Source: Deltaproteobacteria bacterium (GTDB lineage: Bacteria; Myxococcota_A; UBA796; UBA2385). From it: DNA of 64,000 bases. Shown here piece by piece: positions 9,068 to 18,579 of the stretch. The translations under genes were made by a program, and so were the position numbers. Position 1 is the stretch's first letter; every line of letters starts with the position of its first letter. The DNA lies in the NCBI GenBank assembly GCA_016792625.1, contig JAEUKK010000116.1:62001-126000 (forward strand). Direction: 5' to 3'. The notes beneath the pieces are model-generated. The model saw only the letters and a program-made list of their open reading frames with translations. It was not told the origin of the DNA and ran no database searches.

Positions 9068-10587
9068 GCGGCCCGCCCGACACCGCCCGGCTCGCCGCGC
9101 AGGTCGCCGGTGGCTCGGGCTTGGTGCTGCTGGGCGGTATCTTCGACCGAGGCCTGCGCTGGGCCCTCAAGTGGGCCCTCGCCGCGCTGGTCGGCCCCGG
9201 GCCGGTCGGCCTCGTCGAGCTGGCCACGCGGTGGAGTTCGACCATCACGGCATTTTCGCCGATGGGCCTCGACACGGGCGTCGCCTACTTCTTGGGCCGC
9301 CACCGCGCCGCCGGAGATCGGGGCGCGGTGAAGGGCCTCGTATTGGCCAGCATGGGCGCCTCGACCGGGGTCGGCGCGCTCTGTGGCGTCGGCCTCGCCT
9401 TCGCCGGGGCGCGGGGCTGGGTGGGCGGCGCAGACCCCGCGCTGGGGCCCATCCTCGTCGCGGCCGGGCCCGTGGTCGCGCTGTCGACCCCGCTCCTGAC
9501 CCTGGTTGGCCTGCTGCGGGCCGCGGGCGACGCCCGCCGCAGCACGCTGGCCAGCCAGGTGGCCCAGCCCCTCGCGCTGCTGCTGCTCGCCTTGCCCGTG
9601 GCGGCCCTCGGCGGCGGGCCGGTGGGCGTGCTCCACGCGATGAGCGCGGCGGCGGCGCTGGCCCTGGCGCTGGCCGGGCGGGCCGCTTGGGGGCACTTCG
9701 GCGCGCTCTTCGGCGCGCAGGGGCCCCGGCCCACCCTCGCTTGGGGGCCGCTGCTCGGCTTTAGTGTGCCCCAGAGCCTGACCGCCGCCGCCTTCCGGCT
9801 CAACCAGTACTTTGACGTGCTGATCTTGGGGGCCTACGCCTCGGCCGAAGAGGTCGGCGTCTACGCGGTCGCCAGCTCGATCGCGGGTTTTGGTGCGGTG
9901 CCCAGCAATGCGCTGATCAGCATGTTCAACCCCATCGCCGCCGGCCTCATCGCCCGGGATGAGCGCGCGGCGCTGAACCGCTTGCTGCAGGCCGCCACCC
10001 GCTGGCTGATCGTGGTCTCGCTGCCGCTGTTCTTGCTCTTGTTGCTGCTGCCCGACCTGCTCATCGCGCTCTACCCGCGGGGCTTCGCAGGCGCGGCCCC
10101 GCTGCTGCTCGTGCTCAGCCTCGGGCAGCTCATTCAGACGGCCTGCGCGCCGGCGATGCGCCTCATCCCCATGTCGGGCCGCGCGGGCCTCAACCTCGCC
10201 AATGGTGTGGCGGCGCTGCTGTTGAACCTGGGGCTCAGCCTCTGGTGGGTGCCGACCCACGGCGGCGCGGGCGCGGCCTGGGCCGGCGCGCTGACCTTGG
10301 CCGCCTGGTCGCTCTGGCGGCTCGCTGAGGTCTGGTGGCTGCTGCGCTGCTGGCCTTTTGATGGCCGCACGCTGATCGTGCTCGGGCTGGCCGGCGCGGG
10401 CGGCCTCGGGCTGCAGCTCGGCCTGCCCGTGGCCGCGCTCGGCCTGCGGGTCGGCGGCGCGCTCGGGCTGCTGCTCGCGCTCGGCGCGCTGGTGCGCTGG
10501 CAGCCGCGCACACCCGAGGATGAGGCGGTGCTCGGCGGTCTTGTGGGCAAGCTGCGGGCCCGGCTGGGTCGGCGCGGCGGGGCCTGA
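9064..10587 (+). CDS. Wzx-like polysaccharide flippase
   Basis: The protein has 507 residues and starts at a GTG overlapping the wecB stop (GTGA). It has around 12-14 hydrophobic helices and the MOP-superfamily pattern: an N-terminal segment [14 protein letters not shown], then [14 protein letters not shown], and the mid-protein [20 protein letters not shown] with [13 protein letters not shown], which is characteristic of oligosaccharide flippases. It should move the undecaprenyl-linked repeat unit to the periplasmic face of the inner membrane. It is convergent with a minus-strand glycosyltransferase. Confidence 0.9.
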   Translation: MSGPPDTARLAAQVAGGSGLVLLGGIFDRGLRWALKWALAALVGPGPVGLVELATRWSSTITAFSPMGLDTGVAYFLGRHRAAGDRGAVKGLVLASMGASTGVGALCGVGLAFAGARGWVGGADPALGPILVAAGPVVALSTPLLTLVGLLRAAGDARRSTLASQVAQPLALLLLALPVAALGGGPVGVLHAMSAAAALALALAGRAAWGHFGALFGAQGPRPTLAWGPLLGFSVPQSLTAAAFRLNQYFDVLILGAYASAEEVGVYAVASSIAGFGAVPSNALISMFNPIAAGLIARDERAALNRLLQAATRWLIVVSLPLFLLLLLLPDLLIALYPRGFAGAAPLLLVLSLGQLIQTACAPAMRLIPMSGRAGLNLANGVAALLLNLGLSLWWVPTHGGAGAAWAGALTLAAWSLWRLAEVWWLLRCWPFDGRTLIVLGLAGAGGLGLQLGLPVAALGLRVGGALGLLLALGALVRWQPRTPEDEAVLGGLVGKLRARLGRRGGA

Positions 10588-10602
10588 GCACCGGGGGGCG
10601 TT

Positions 10603-10624
10603 GCGGGGGGCGGGAGCCCCCCGC
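10603..10624. terminator. Bidirectional hairpin between flippase and WecG/TagA-like genes
   Basis: GCGGGGGGC and GCCCCCCGC form a perfect 9-bp stem with a 4-nt GGGA loop. It fills the 58-nt gap between two convergent genes, 15 nt after one stop and 21 nt from the other. It could serve both transcripts. Confidence 0.6.
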
Positions 10625-10645
10625 CCACCTTCCACCTCTGCCTGC

Positions 10646-11401
10646 TCAGCGAGACCGGGCGCGGCGCAGGGCCTCTCGGGCCACGTACTTGCCGAACTTC
10701 AGATCGTGCAGCACCCGCGGCCCCATGCGCTTGGGCTCTTGGGCCACCCGCCAGGCCCACTCGAGGCCGACCTTCTGCACCAGCCGCGGCGCCCGGGTGT
10801 ACTGGCCCGCCGCGATGTCAAAGGCGCCGCCGACGCCCATCACGAAGGGCACCTGCAGCGCGGCGCGGTTGCGCTCGACGAACTGCTCTTTTTTGGGCGA
10901 GGAGATGGCCACAAAGAGCATGTCGGCGCCGCTCTCGTTGATCTGGCGCACGATCTCGGGCTCGTCCTCTTCTTTGAAGTAGCCGTTGCGCTGGCCGACG
11001 ATGGGCAGCCCCGGGTGCTTTTGGCGCATGGCGTCGGCCGCGCGGTCGAGCAGCTCTTGTTTGGTGCCGAGCAGGAAGATTTTGTAGGCCTTGCGCGCGG
11101 CGAGGGGGAGCAGGGCCTCCATGATGTCGACGCTGGGGACGCGCTCGGGCAGCGGATCGCCGAACAGGCGGCTCAGCCAGATGATCGGCTGGCCGTCGGC
11201 GGTGATCTGGTCACATTGCAGGATGATCTCGCGAAACGCAGGATCTTCTTGCATTTTCAGCAGCTGATCGAGGTTGACCCCCACCGATTGGGTGAGGCGG
11301 CCCCGCTGGGCGATGGCCACCTCGACCTGCGCGACCGCTTGCTGCAGGTCGACGCGGTCAAAGGGGCAGCCGAAGAGGTCGACGCGGTCGGTGGTGGACA
11401 T
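10646..11401 (-). CDS. WecG/TagA/CpsF family glycosyltransferase (GT26)
   Basis: The ATG at 11401 follows GAGGG; the protein has 251 residues, the usual length. Family marks include VGVNLDQLLKM, ITADGQPIIWLSRLFG, LLGTKQELL, and a C-terminal FVAISSPKKEQF with VPFVMGVGGAFDIAAG and RAPRLVQKVGLEWAWR. Members transfer ManNAc or ManNAcA to a polyprenyl-linked acceptor. The presence of wecB in the same locus fits a ManNAc-type donor. It lies 14 nt downstream of the SDR epimerase gene and is probably cotranscribed with it. Confidence 0.93.
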   Translation of the reverse strand: MSTTDRVDLFGCPFDRVDLQQAVAQVEVAIAQRGRLTQSVGVNLDQLLKMQEDPAFREIILQCDQITADGQPIIWLSRLFGDPLPERVPSVDIMEALLPLAARKAYKIFLLGTKQELLDRAADAMRQKHPGLPIVGQRNGYFKEEDEPEIVRQINESGADMLFVAISSPKKEQFVERNRAALQVPFVMGVGGAFDIAAGQYTRAPRLVQKVGLEWAWRVAQEPKRMGPRVLHDLKFGKYVAREALRRARSR

Positions 11402-11415
11402 GGGCACCCTCGGGC

Positions 11416-12504
11416 TTAGCGGCTGGGCTCGGCCTGCACGGTCATCTGGCGCACGGCCGACGAGATGCCCGGCCCGAAGCTGGCGGCCTCGTCGATGCGG
11501 TCCCAGTTGTCGCGGAACCACTGGATGGTCTGGGCGAGGCCCGCCTGGAATTCGGTGTCGGGCGCGTAGCCGATGAGCGCGCGGGCCTTGTCGACGCTGG
11601 CGCAGAGGCGGCGCTTGGTGTCCCAGATGCGGCGGGGCGCGAAGTTGATGCCCGCGGGGTTGCCCACCGCCTCGTTGATCCAGGTGGCGAGGTCGACGAT
11701 GCGCGTCTCGCGGCCGCTGGCGAGGTTGAACTCTTCGCCGATCGCCGCCTCGACCACGCCGGCCCGCAGCAGGCCGTCGGTGATGTCGCCGACGAAGGTG
11801 AAGTCGCGGGTCTCGGTGCCATCGCCAGTGATCGGCAGGGGCAGGCCCTTCATCGCCCAGTAGATGAAGTTGGGGATGACGTTGCGGTACTGGCCGGGCA
11901 CCTCGCCGGGGCCGTAGCTGTTGAAGAAGCGGGCTTTGACCACCGGCACGTTGTAGTGGTGGTGGAAGAAGTTGCCGTAGAGCTCGCCCAACATCTTGGT
12001 GATCTGGTAGGGCGTCGTGAGGTGCATGCTCATAAAATCCTCCCGCAGGGGGAGGGGAGCCGAGCTGCCGTAGATGCTGCAGCCCGAGCTGGCGTAGACG
12101 AAGCGGCTGCAGCCCCGGAGGGTGGCGTACTCGAGCAGGCGGAGCGTGCCCATCCCGTTGACCATCAGGTCATTCTCGGGGTGATCGACCGAGTTCTGGT
12201 TCGCGAAGAAGGCCGCGAGGTGGACGATGATGTCGGGCTTCTCAAAGAAGCAGCGCTTGAGCTTGACCTCGTCGAGGATGTCGCCCTCGACGAACATCAC
12301 GTTCTTGAGGCTGGGCACGTTCCAACGGGGGCTGCTGACCAGGTTGTCGAGCACGATGACCCGACCCGTGGGCCCCACGTGGGCGGAGAGGGCCCGCACG
12401 AGGTTGCTGCCGATGGCGCCGGCCCCGCCGGTCACCAGGACGGTCTTGCCCACATAGGCCTGGTCGAAGTCGATCACGCGCAGGTCGACGGTGGGGGTGC
12501 TCAT
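11416..12504 (-). CDS. NAD-dependent sugar epimerase/dehydratase (extended SDR)
   Basis: The protein has 362 residues. It has a Rossmann GxxGxxG motif (VTGGAGAIGSNLVRAL, about residue 21), an acidic residue after the second strand (VLDNLVSS), HLAAFFANQ, a catalytic serine in YASSGCSIYG, and Y-x3-K in PYQITKMLGE. NSYGPGE and GDGTETRDFTFVGD are typical of UDP-glucose 4-epimerase or dTDP-glucose 4,6-dehydratase relatives. It makes or isomerises a nucleotide sugar for the polymer; the exact substrate is not clear. It is divergent from the sulfotransferase at 12761 across 256 nt. Confidence 0.93.
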   Translation of the reverse strand: MSTPTVDLRVIDFDQAYVGKTVLVTGGAGAIGSNLVRALSAHVGPTGRVIVLDNLVSSPRWNVPSLKNVMFVEGDILDEVKLKRCFFEKPDIIVHLAAFFANQNSVDHPENDLMVNGMGTLRLLEYATLRGCSRFVYASSGCSIYGSSAPLPLREDFMSMHLTTPYQITKMLGELYGNFFHHHYNVPVVKARFFNSYGPGEVPGQYRNVIPNFIYWAMKGLPLPITGDGTETRDFTFVGDITDGLLRAGVVEAAIGEEFNLASGRETRIVDLATWINEAVGNPAGINFAPRRIWDTKRRLCASVDKARALIGYAPDTEFQAGLAQTIQWFRDNWDRIDEAASFGPGISSAVRQMTVQAEPSR

Positions 12505-12760
12505 GGCTGCCTCGCGGTGGGAGAGGGGGACCGGCGCGCCCCGTTTGGGCTGTCGGTGACCCGCGCCTCATAGCCGCCGCCGGGCCGTGGCGGGGCGCGG
12601 CGGCGCCGGTCCCGCCGGCCCACATCGGGCGTAGAGCGCACAAGTTCATGGGGATAACGACGCCTTCGGCCTGGCGGGTGCCTTGCGGGGCCTTGCAGGG
12701 GGCCGGGTCGCGCCCTGGGCAAGGTTGGCCGCTCGGGGCATGGTGCGGGCAGGAGGGTCG

Positions 12761-13789
12761 ATGTCCGCGACTGGTCCCACGCCGCCGCGGCCGGCCGCCG
12801 CCGACCCGCGCCCCTTCACCGGCCCGCTGTTCTTGGTGGGGATGCCCCGCTCGGGTACCAAGCTGCTGCGTGAGCTGCTCTGCGCGCACCCCCAGATCGG
12901 CGTGCCCCAGGCCGAGACCGAGCTGCTGCCTGATTGGGCGCTGCGCTGGCCCTCCTTCGGTGACCTCAGCCAGCCGGCGGCCTGGGACCGCTTCACCGCC
13001 GCGGTCGCGGGCAGCGCCTACTTCACCTACCTGCGCGAAGAGCGCGGCCTGCCCCTCGACGCCGCCGCGTGGCGGGCCCGCTGCCCCGACCTCAGCCTAC
13101 AAGGGGTGTTTGAGGGCCTCTGTCGCCTGCACGGCGGGGCCCCCGAGGGCGGCGTCTGGGGCGACAAGTCGCCCGGCTACCTCGCGCACCTGCCGCTGCT
13201 CTGGGCGCTCTGGCCCGAGGCCCGGGTCGTGCACATCGTGCGGGACTGCCGCGACTACGCCCTGTCGATGCAGAAGGCCTGGGGCAAAGACCCCGAGCGC
13301 GCCGCCTGGCGCTGGGCCGAGCGGGTGGCCGAGGCCGAGGCTGTGGGGGCGCGGCAGCCCGGCCGCTACCTGCGCGTGCGCTACGAAGACCTGCTCGCCG
13401 ACCCTGAGCCGATCCTCCGCCAGATCAGCGATCTGGTCGGCCTTTCTTTCGACTCGGCCATGCTGGTCCCCCGCAGCGCGCCCGAGAACTTGGGCAGCGC
13501 CGCGGGCGCCGCGCAGATCCAGCGCGACAACGGCGGCCGCTGGCGCTTCGAGATGGAGCCGGCGCTGCAGGCGCGGATCGAGGCGGTGGCCGGCGCGCAG
13601 CTCGTGGCCTGCGGATACCCGGTCGGCGGGCAGCCCGGCGCCACCCGCCCCTCGCGGCTGCGGCGCCGGGCGCTGCAGCTCAAGGACGGCGCCGCCCTGC
13701 TGCGGTTTGAGGCCCAGGCGCGGGGCCCGGTCGAGGCGCTGCGCTTCCGCTGGCGGCTCTTTCGCGAGTCGGGGGCCTGGGAGGGCTGA
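12761..13789 (+). CDS. Sulfotransferase family protein (first of three)
   Basis: The ATG at 12761 is preceded by AGGAGG at ideal spacing and is preferred to starts further upstream. The protein has 342 residues. The PAPS 5'-phosphosulfate loop is LFLVGMPRSGTKLLRELL near residue 20, and the 3'-phosphate loop is IVRDCRDYALSMQKAW near residue 155. Such enzymes move sulfate from PAPS to a sugar hydroxyl or amine. The setting in a polysaccharide locus suggests polymer sulfation. A GGGATAAC element lies about 105 nt upstream. The downstream gene starts 2 nt after the stop. Confidence 0.88.
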   Translation: MSATGPTPPRPAAADPRPFTGPLFLVGMPRSGTKLLRELLCAHPQIGVPQAETELLPDWALRWPSFGDLSQPAAWDRFTAAVAGSAYFTYLREERGLPLDAAAWRARCPDLSLQGVFEGLCRLHGGAPEGGVWGDKSPGYLAHLPLLWALWPEARVVHIVRDCRDYALSMQKAWGKDPERAAWRWAERVAEAEAVGARQPGRYLRVRYEDLLADPEPILRQISDLVGLSFDSAMLVPRSAPENLGSAAGAAQIQRDNGGRWRFEMEPALQARIEAVAGAQLVACGYPVGGQPGATRPSRLRRRALQLKDGAALLRFEAQARGPVEALRFRWRLFRESGAWEG

Positions 13790-13791
13790 GC

Positions 13792-14874
13792 ATGGGCGGA
13801 TGGGCGCGGTGCGGCGTGGTGGCCCTCGGGGCGCTCCTGGCGGGCTGCCTCGGCGGCGACAAAGGCGCGGAGGACAGCGCCGCCGGCGAGCTCTCCGACG
13901 AGGGCGGCGGCGAGGGCGGCGAAGGCGCGGGCCCCTCGAGCAGCGACCCGCCGCTGGTCGGCTTCATCGGCAGCCCCTGCGCCACCGACGCCGACTGCCC
14001 CTACGACGGCGGCCTCTGCCTCGACGCGCCCCCGGGCGGCGTCTGCAGCCTGCCCTGCGAGAGCACCTGCCCCGACGCCGACGGCTTCCCGGTCACCTTC
14101 TGCGTCGACGCCGACCTGCTCGGCGATCCGCGCATCCCCAGCGGCGGGGCCTGCGTCAGCCGCTGCGATCTGGGGCACTACCCGAGCGAGGGCTGCCGCG
14201 ACGCCTATGGCTGCAGCGTCGAGGCCCGCTTCGGCGAGCCCGACACCGAGCGCTACGCCTGTTTGCCCGGCCGGCCCAGCGATCTGTCGGTCTGCCACCG
14301 CGAGCTGGCGGCCATGGGCGCCCCCTTCGAGCCGACCGTGATCCCGCCGGCGACGCCCGCGGGCGTGCCCGAGGCCGAGTGCAGCGTGCAGGACGCGGTG
14401 CTGCTCCGCGGGCCGATCCTTGGGGTCAGCCTCTTGGGCACCAGCGGTGACAGCCCGGCGGCCTTGCAGACCGCCTGCGAGGCCGGGCTCGCGCTGGTCG
14501 ACACCATCGAGACCGTCGCGCCGCTCGGCGTGGTCGGCCTGCGGCACTACGGCTCGTACAACTGCCGGGTGATCTCGGGCACCAGCGAGGTCTCGCGGCA
14601 CGGCTATGGCGACGCGATCGACTTCTACGGCTTTGTCTTCGAGGACGGCGACGAGCTGACCTATGTCGACGACTGGGTGCACGAGGACCCGAGCCCCAGT
14701 GAGCCCGGCGCGGCCTGGCTGCGGGACCGCGCGCTGCAGTGGCACGAGGAGCGCATCTGGAATGTGCTGCTCACGCCTGACTACAACGCGGCGCACCATG
14801 ATCACGTGCACGCTGACCTCACGCCGGGCAGCGACTTTTATGGACGCGTGCGGGCGCCGGCGCTGGGCGACTGA
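13792..14874 (+). CDS. Lipoprotein with M15/extensin-like zinc peptidase domain
   Basis: The protein has 360 residues. It has a lipoprotein signal ending LLAGCLGG, a Glu/Gly/Ser linker, then a Cys-rich segment (about 60-150) and a C-terminal domain (about 200-360) of the extensin-like / D-Ala-D-Ala carboxypeptidase type. The zinc ligands are visible in SRHGYGDAIDF (S-x-H-x2-G-x-A-x-D) and HHDHVHADL. It should be a periplasmic or surface-anchored enzyme acting on peptidoglycan or a peptide. It starts 2 nt after the sulfotransferase stop, so it is probably coupled to it. Confidence 0.8.
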   Translation: MGGWARCGVVALGALLAGCLGGDKGAEDSAAGELSDEGGGEGGEGAGPSSSDPPLVGFIGSPCATDADCPYDGGLCLDAPPGGVCSLPCESTCPDADGFPVTFCVDADLLGDPRIPSGGACVSRCDLGHYPSEGCRDAYGCSVEARFGEPDTERYACLPGRPSDLSVCHRELAAMGAPFEPTVIPPATPAGVPEAECSVQDAVLLRGPILGVSLLGTSGDSPAALQTACEAGLALVDTIETVAPLGVVGLRHYGSYNCRVISGTSEVSRHGYGDAIDFYGFVFEDGDELTYVDDWVHEDPSPSEPGAAWLRDRALQWHEERIWNVLLTPDYNAAHHDHVHADLTPGSDFYGRVRAPALGD

Positions 14875-14897
14875 GCGCCGCGCCCGTCGGCGCTCAG
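14871..14897. terminator. Bidirectional hairpin covering both stop codons
   Basis: CTGAGCGCCG and CGGCGCTCAG form a perfect 10-bp stem with a 7-nt loop. The left arm contains the TGA of the plus-strand lipoprotein gene and the right arm the TGA of the minus-strand sulfotransferase gene. Because it is symmetric it can fold in either transcript. Confidence 0.6.
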
Positions 14898-15814
14898 CCG
14901 GCGCGCCGCCACGCGGGGATGGGGCGGCCCAAAATGGCCTCGACCGCGTCCACCTCGGGCTGGAGCTCGGCGCTGAGGCGGGCGCGCAGGGCCGGCGCCA
15001 TCGGCGGGCGGGCGGCGTGCGCGCTGTTGGCCTTGCGCAGCAGCTTGCGCAGGCGCAGCCGCAGGTCGCTGGGCAGGGCCGCCTTGAGCCCCGGCGGCAG
15101 CCAGCGCAGCAGCCGGCGCAGGCCCTCGCTGCGCACCTCTTTGTGTGTGTTCACCGCGTCGAGCGGGGGCTGGACCTCGGGATCGAGCCCGGCGAAGGCG
15201 TAGAGCGCGCGGACGGTGCTGGCGGTGTCGGCCCGCATCTCTTCTTGGATGATGACGTGCACGTTCTCGGCGCCGAGCGCGGCCTGCAGGCGCCCCAGCT
15301 GCTCGGCGAAGCGCACGCTCTGCCGGTAGAGCAGGGCCGAGGGCAGGGGTGTGCCCGGGGGCAGGCGCTGGCCGCGGGCGCGCAGCGGCTCAAGCGCCAG
15401 CGCCGCTTCGAAGTCGTCCACGTCCTCGTCGCCGAGCGCGTTGAGGCGCAGCTGCGTCCACAGCGCGAACATCGCGTCGACAGGGTGGCGAAGCAGGGCC
15501 ACGGCCTTCGCACCCGGGCTGGCCGCGGCGATCTCGGCGGCCGCGGTGCGCGAGGACATCGTCCACACGCTGCTCTCGGCGAGGAGCACGCCCGTGGGCG
15601 CTGCGGCGAAGTGGGCGAGGTAGGCCTCGGCGCTCATGCGGGGCCGCGGGCCCCCGTCGGGCGCGCGGAAGTGAAGGTCGGCGCCAAAGTGGTGGAGGTC
15701 CTTGCGCCGGGCCATAAAACAGCCCGGGTGCGCCTCGAGGTAGCGGGTCACCGCGGTGGTGCCGCACTTGGGGGCGCCGACGATGAAGAGGCGCGGGTAG
15801 GCAGGGCGGCTCAT
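14894..15814 (-). CDS. Sulfotransferase family protein (second of three)
   Basis: The ATG at 15814 overlaps the stop of the upstream gene (ATGA). The protein has 306 residues. The PAPS loop is LFIVGAPKCGTTAVTRYL near residue 10, followed by FMARRKDLHHFGADLHF, a pattern of the heparan-sulfate/NDST-like group, and the 3'-phosphate loop VALLRHPVDAMFAL. The C-terminal helix ELQPEVDAVEAILGRPIPAW matches the third sulfotransferase of this locus, so the two are paralogs. It is the last gene of a four-gene overlapping minus-strand chain with a glycosidase and a glycosyltransferase, which suggests it sulfates the same glycan. Confidence 0.9.
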   Translation of the reverse strand: MSRPAYPRLFIVGAPKCGTTAVTRYLEAHPGCFMARRKDLHHFGADLHFRAPDGGPRPRMSAEAYLAHFAAAPTGVLLAESSVWTMSSRTAAAEIAAASPGAKAVALLRHPVDAMFALWTQLRLNALGDEDVDDFEAALALEPLRARGQRLPPGTPLPSALLYRQSVRFAEQLGRLQAALGAENVHVIIQEEMRADTASTVRALYAFAGLDPEVQPPLDAVNTHKEVRSEGLRRLLRWLPPGLKAALPSDLRLRLRKLLRKANSAHAARPPMAPALRARLSAELQPEVDAVEAILGRPIPAWRRAG

Positions 15815-18579
15815 GGGGTGGCTCCGGGCAGGGCGCCGGCGCCGAGCACGAGCAGCGCGACGCCCGGGCGGTCGACCTCGAGGCGCACGGCCCGGGCGCC
15901 CGCGGGCAGGGGTGCGGCGAGCTCGGCCCGGAGCACGCGGCGGTCCTCGGCGCCGGGGTGGCTGGCGGCGGCCTCGGGGCTGGCGAGGCCGAGGCCGCCG
16001 CTGGTCCGCCACAGGCTCACCGCGCGCGGATCGGCGTCGAGCACGCCAATGTCGAGGCCGAGCTCGATGGGCACGCGGTGCTCGGTGTCGTCGGCCCCCT
16101 CCCAGATCAGCGTGGCGAGGGCCCGATCTGCGGCCTTGGGCGCGGTGCGCAGCTCAGCGAGCAGGCGCTGCTCGAGGTCGTGGTCGACCCGGGCGGCCCA
16201 GGCGACGCGCAGGCCGGCGGCGCCCGGCGGCAGGACCCAGCGCAGCGGCGCGCCGAGCTTGGCCTCGACCGGCGTCGGCGCTTGGGGCAGGCCCAGCGCG
16301 CTGAGCTGCGCGGGCAGGGTGAGCGCGGCCGACGGGGGCGGCGCGGCGCCCCCCGCGCTGACCAGCGGCGTGGCCGGGCGCCCGGACAGGGGGCCGAGGC
16401 CCGGCTGCAGGCTCGGGTGGCCGGCGAGGTCTTGGAGCAGGGCGGGGATGCTGGTGCGGCTGAGCTCGGGGTCCCAGGCGGTCCAGCCGGCGAGCAGCAC
16501 GCTGGTGAAGTGGTAGTTCAAGGCCCGACTTCCGGTGGGGTTGCCAAAACCGAGCCAGGGGGCGGGCACGAAGAGCGCGAGGCCCTCACCCTCGACCACG
16601 GCCTTGTCATCGGCGAGGCCCGCCCGCTTGGGCTCGTGGTAGCCGGTGTGCACCCGGCTGAGCGGGAAGCCGTCGGGGCCGCCGAAGCGGCGCACGGGGT
16701 CGCCGAGGTCAGACCAAGCCATCAGGTGCACGCGGGCGCGCACGTCGGGGGCGAGCAGGCCGAGCGCGTGGTGCAGGCCGTCTTTGTTGCCGTTCCACTC
16801 AGGCACGAAGACGTCGTCCCAGATGTCGATCTCGAGGTTGCGCGCCGCCGCGAAGCGCACCATCGCTTCGAGCTCCTCGGCGAAGAGCAGGGCGCGATGG
16901 GTGCCGGCGGTGCGGGGGTTCTGCTCGTCCTCAAACCAGCGGTCGGACTGCCAGGCGGCCTCGTCGTGGCCGAGGTGCAGGCGGCGCGCGCCGGGGAAGA
17001 GCGCCAGCAGCGCGGTCGCCCAGGCCTGCAGCGTGGGCAGCGTGTCGGGGTGGCGCGGGTCGAGCAGGGTGGTGTTCACGTCCTCCATCAGCTCGGGCTT
17101 CTGCGCGATGAGCCAATCCGCGTGGTCGGGGCTGTTCACCGCCGGGACGGCCTCGACGCCGAGCACCTGCAGCGTGGTGAGCAGCCGCCCCAGCTCGGCC
17201 GGGCGCAGCGCCCGCGCGTGGGCCCAGCCCTCAAAACCGGGCACGACGAGGCTGTCGTTGAACAGCAGGTGCACCTCGGTGTACCGGCCGCGGCTGACCA
17301 CCCGCTCGAGGAAGGTGACGTGGTCGTCGATGTTCCAGGCCCGCGTCGCCTTGGTGTTGATCGAGTGGTAGAGCACCCGCCGGCGGATCTGCGGCGCGTC
17401 CTCCCAGGTGGCGGCGGGCGCCGCGCCGTCGGGCCCCACCAAGTCCACGAGGCCGAGGCCGGCCCAGACCGCCGCCGCCCGGCCGCCGGCCCGCAGCGTC
17501 GCGCCCTTGGCCTCGGTCTGCACCACGAAGGCCTCGGCGGGCAGGCGCGGGTCGAGCTCCAACCGCAGGGTGCAGCGGCCGTCGGCCCGCAGGGGCGCGC
17601 CGGTCACCCGTGCCCACTCGGCGGCGATGAGCGCCAGCGCGTCATCGAGGGCGGCGGGGCCGCAGAGGCGGTGGCCGGCCGCGCGCAGCGGCGGCCCGCT
17701 GGCGGGGGCCCAGCGCTGGGGCAGGGGGAAGGGCATCTCGGCGCTGCCGACCCGGGGAGAGCGGGCGGGCTCCATCCAGCGGCGGAGGGCCTGGTGATCG
17801 ACCACCAGACCTTTGTCGTCGACCCAGCGCGCCTCGATCTGCACCCAGCCCGGCTCGGGCGGCAGGGGGACGGTGAGCGCGCCCGTGCCGCTCACCACCC
17901 ACGGCGGCGGCGCACCTTTGCTGCCCGGGGGCGGCGCCCAGCGGTCGAGCTCGGCCCGCAGCGCGGCGCCGGGCGCGGCCACCGCGAGGGCGCCGTCTGG
18001 GGCGATGTCCACGCGCAGCTCGAGGCCGAGGGGGCCCGCTTCGGTCAGCAGCAGGTGCAGGGGCCGGGTGGGGCGACCCGGGCCAGCCTCGGCCCAGGTG
18101 CGGGCCCCCACGCCGCGGGCGACCGGCCCGGCGAGCCCGAGGTAGAGCGCCCAGGTCTGGCCGCGGACCGGCGCGGCGGGGCCACGCAGGCGGTGCACGC
18201 CGGCCCCAGACCCGGCCCCGGGCACGGTCTGCTCGATGCTCTTGCCTTCGAGCCCCACGCCCCACTCCCAGCGGTGGCCGGGCGGGCTCGAATCGACCCG
18301 CAGCAGCAGGCCCTCGGCGTCCCAGGCGAGGCGCGCCGGCGGGTCGAGGGTCAGGGCCTCACCTTCGAGGCCGAGGCCGGGGGCGAAGCGGGCGAGCGCC
18401 GGGGCCTGGGCCCAGCAGGCAGCGGCCGGGTCGGGCGCGCAGCGGGGCAAGGTGAGCCGCGGGCCCAGCGGATCGGGCGCCTCGGCCTTGGCGGGGCGGG
18501 CCGGCTTGGGCGGCGCGGCCTGGCCGGTGACCGAGAGGAGGAGGCCGAGGCCAAGCAGACCGCGGGCGGCGCGGCTCAC
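15811..18579 (-). CDS. Secreted GH20-like beta-N-acetylhexosaminidase
   Basis: The GTG at 18579 overlaps the stop of the upstream glycosyltransferase (GTGA) and is followed by a signal peptide (RGLLGLGLLLSVTGQA). The protein has 922 residues. About residues 45-190 look like a beta-sandwich carbohydrate-binding region. About 290-380 resemble the GH20 N-terminal domain (TLRLELDPRL, AAVWAGLGLVDLVG). The catalytic barrel has the Asp-Glu pair in RLHLGHDEAAW near residue 535 and aromatic residues further on. It probably cleaves or trims GlcNAc/GalNAc-containing polymer outside the cytoplasm. The assignment rests mainly on the HLGxDE motif and the preceding domain. Confidence 0.68.
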   Translation of the reverse strand: MSRAARGLLGLGLLLSVTGQAAPPKPARPAKAEAPDPLGPRLTLPRCAPDPAAACWAQAPALARFAPGLGLEGEALTLDPPARLAWDAEGLLLRVDSSPPGHRWEWGVGLEGKSIEQTVPGAGSGAGVHRLRGPAAPVRGQTWALYLGLAGPVARGVGARTWAEAGPGRPTRPLHLLLTEAGPLGLELRVDIAPDGALAVAAPGAALRAELDRWAPPPGSKGAPPPWVVSGTGALTVPLPPEPGWVQIEARWVDDKGLVVDHQALRRWMEPARSPRVGSAEMPFPLPQRWAPASGPPLRAAGHRLCGPAALDDALALIAAEWARVTGAPLRADGRCTLRLELDPRLPAEAFVVQTEAKGATLRAGGRAAAVWAGLGLVDLVGPDGAAPAATWEDAPQIRRRVLYHSINTKATRAWNIDDHVTFLERVVSRGRYTEVHLLFNDSLVVPGFEGWAHARALRPAELGRLLTTLQVLGVEAVPAVNSPDHADWLIAQKPELMEDVNTTLLDPRHPDTLPTLQAWATALLALFPGARRLHLGHDEAAWQSDRWFEDEQNPRTAGTHRALLFAEELEAMVRFAAARNLEIDIWDDVFVPEWNGNKDGLHHALGLLAPDVRARVHLMAWSDLGDPVRRFGGPDGFPLSRVHTGYHEPKRAGLADDKAVVEGEGLALFVPAPWLGFGNPTGSRALNYHFTSVLLAGWTAWDPELSRTSIPALLQDLAGHPSLQPGLGPLSGRPATPLVSAGGAAPPPSAALTLPAQLSALGLPQAPTPVEAKLGAPLRWVLPPGAAGLRVAWAARVDHDLEQRLLAELRTAPKAADRALATLIWEGADDTEHRVPIELGLDIGVLDADPRAVSLWRTSGGLGLASPEAAASHPGAEDRRVLRAELAAPLPAGARAVRLEVDRPGVALLVLGAGALPGATP

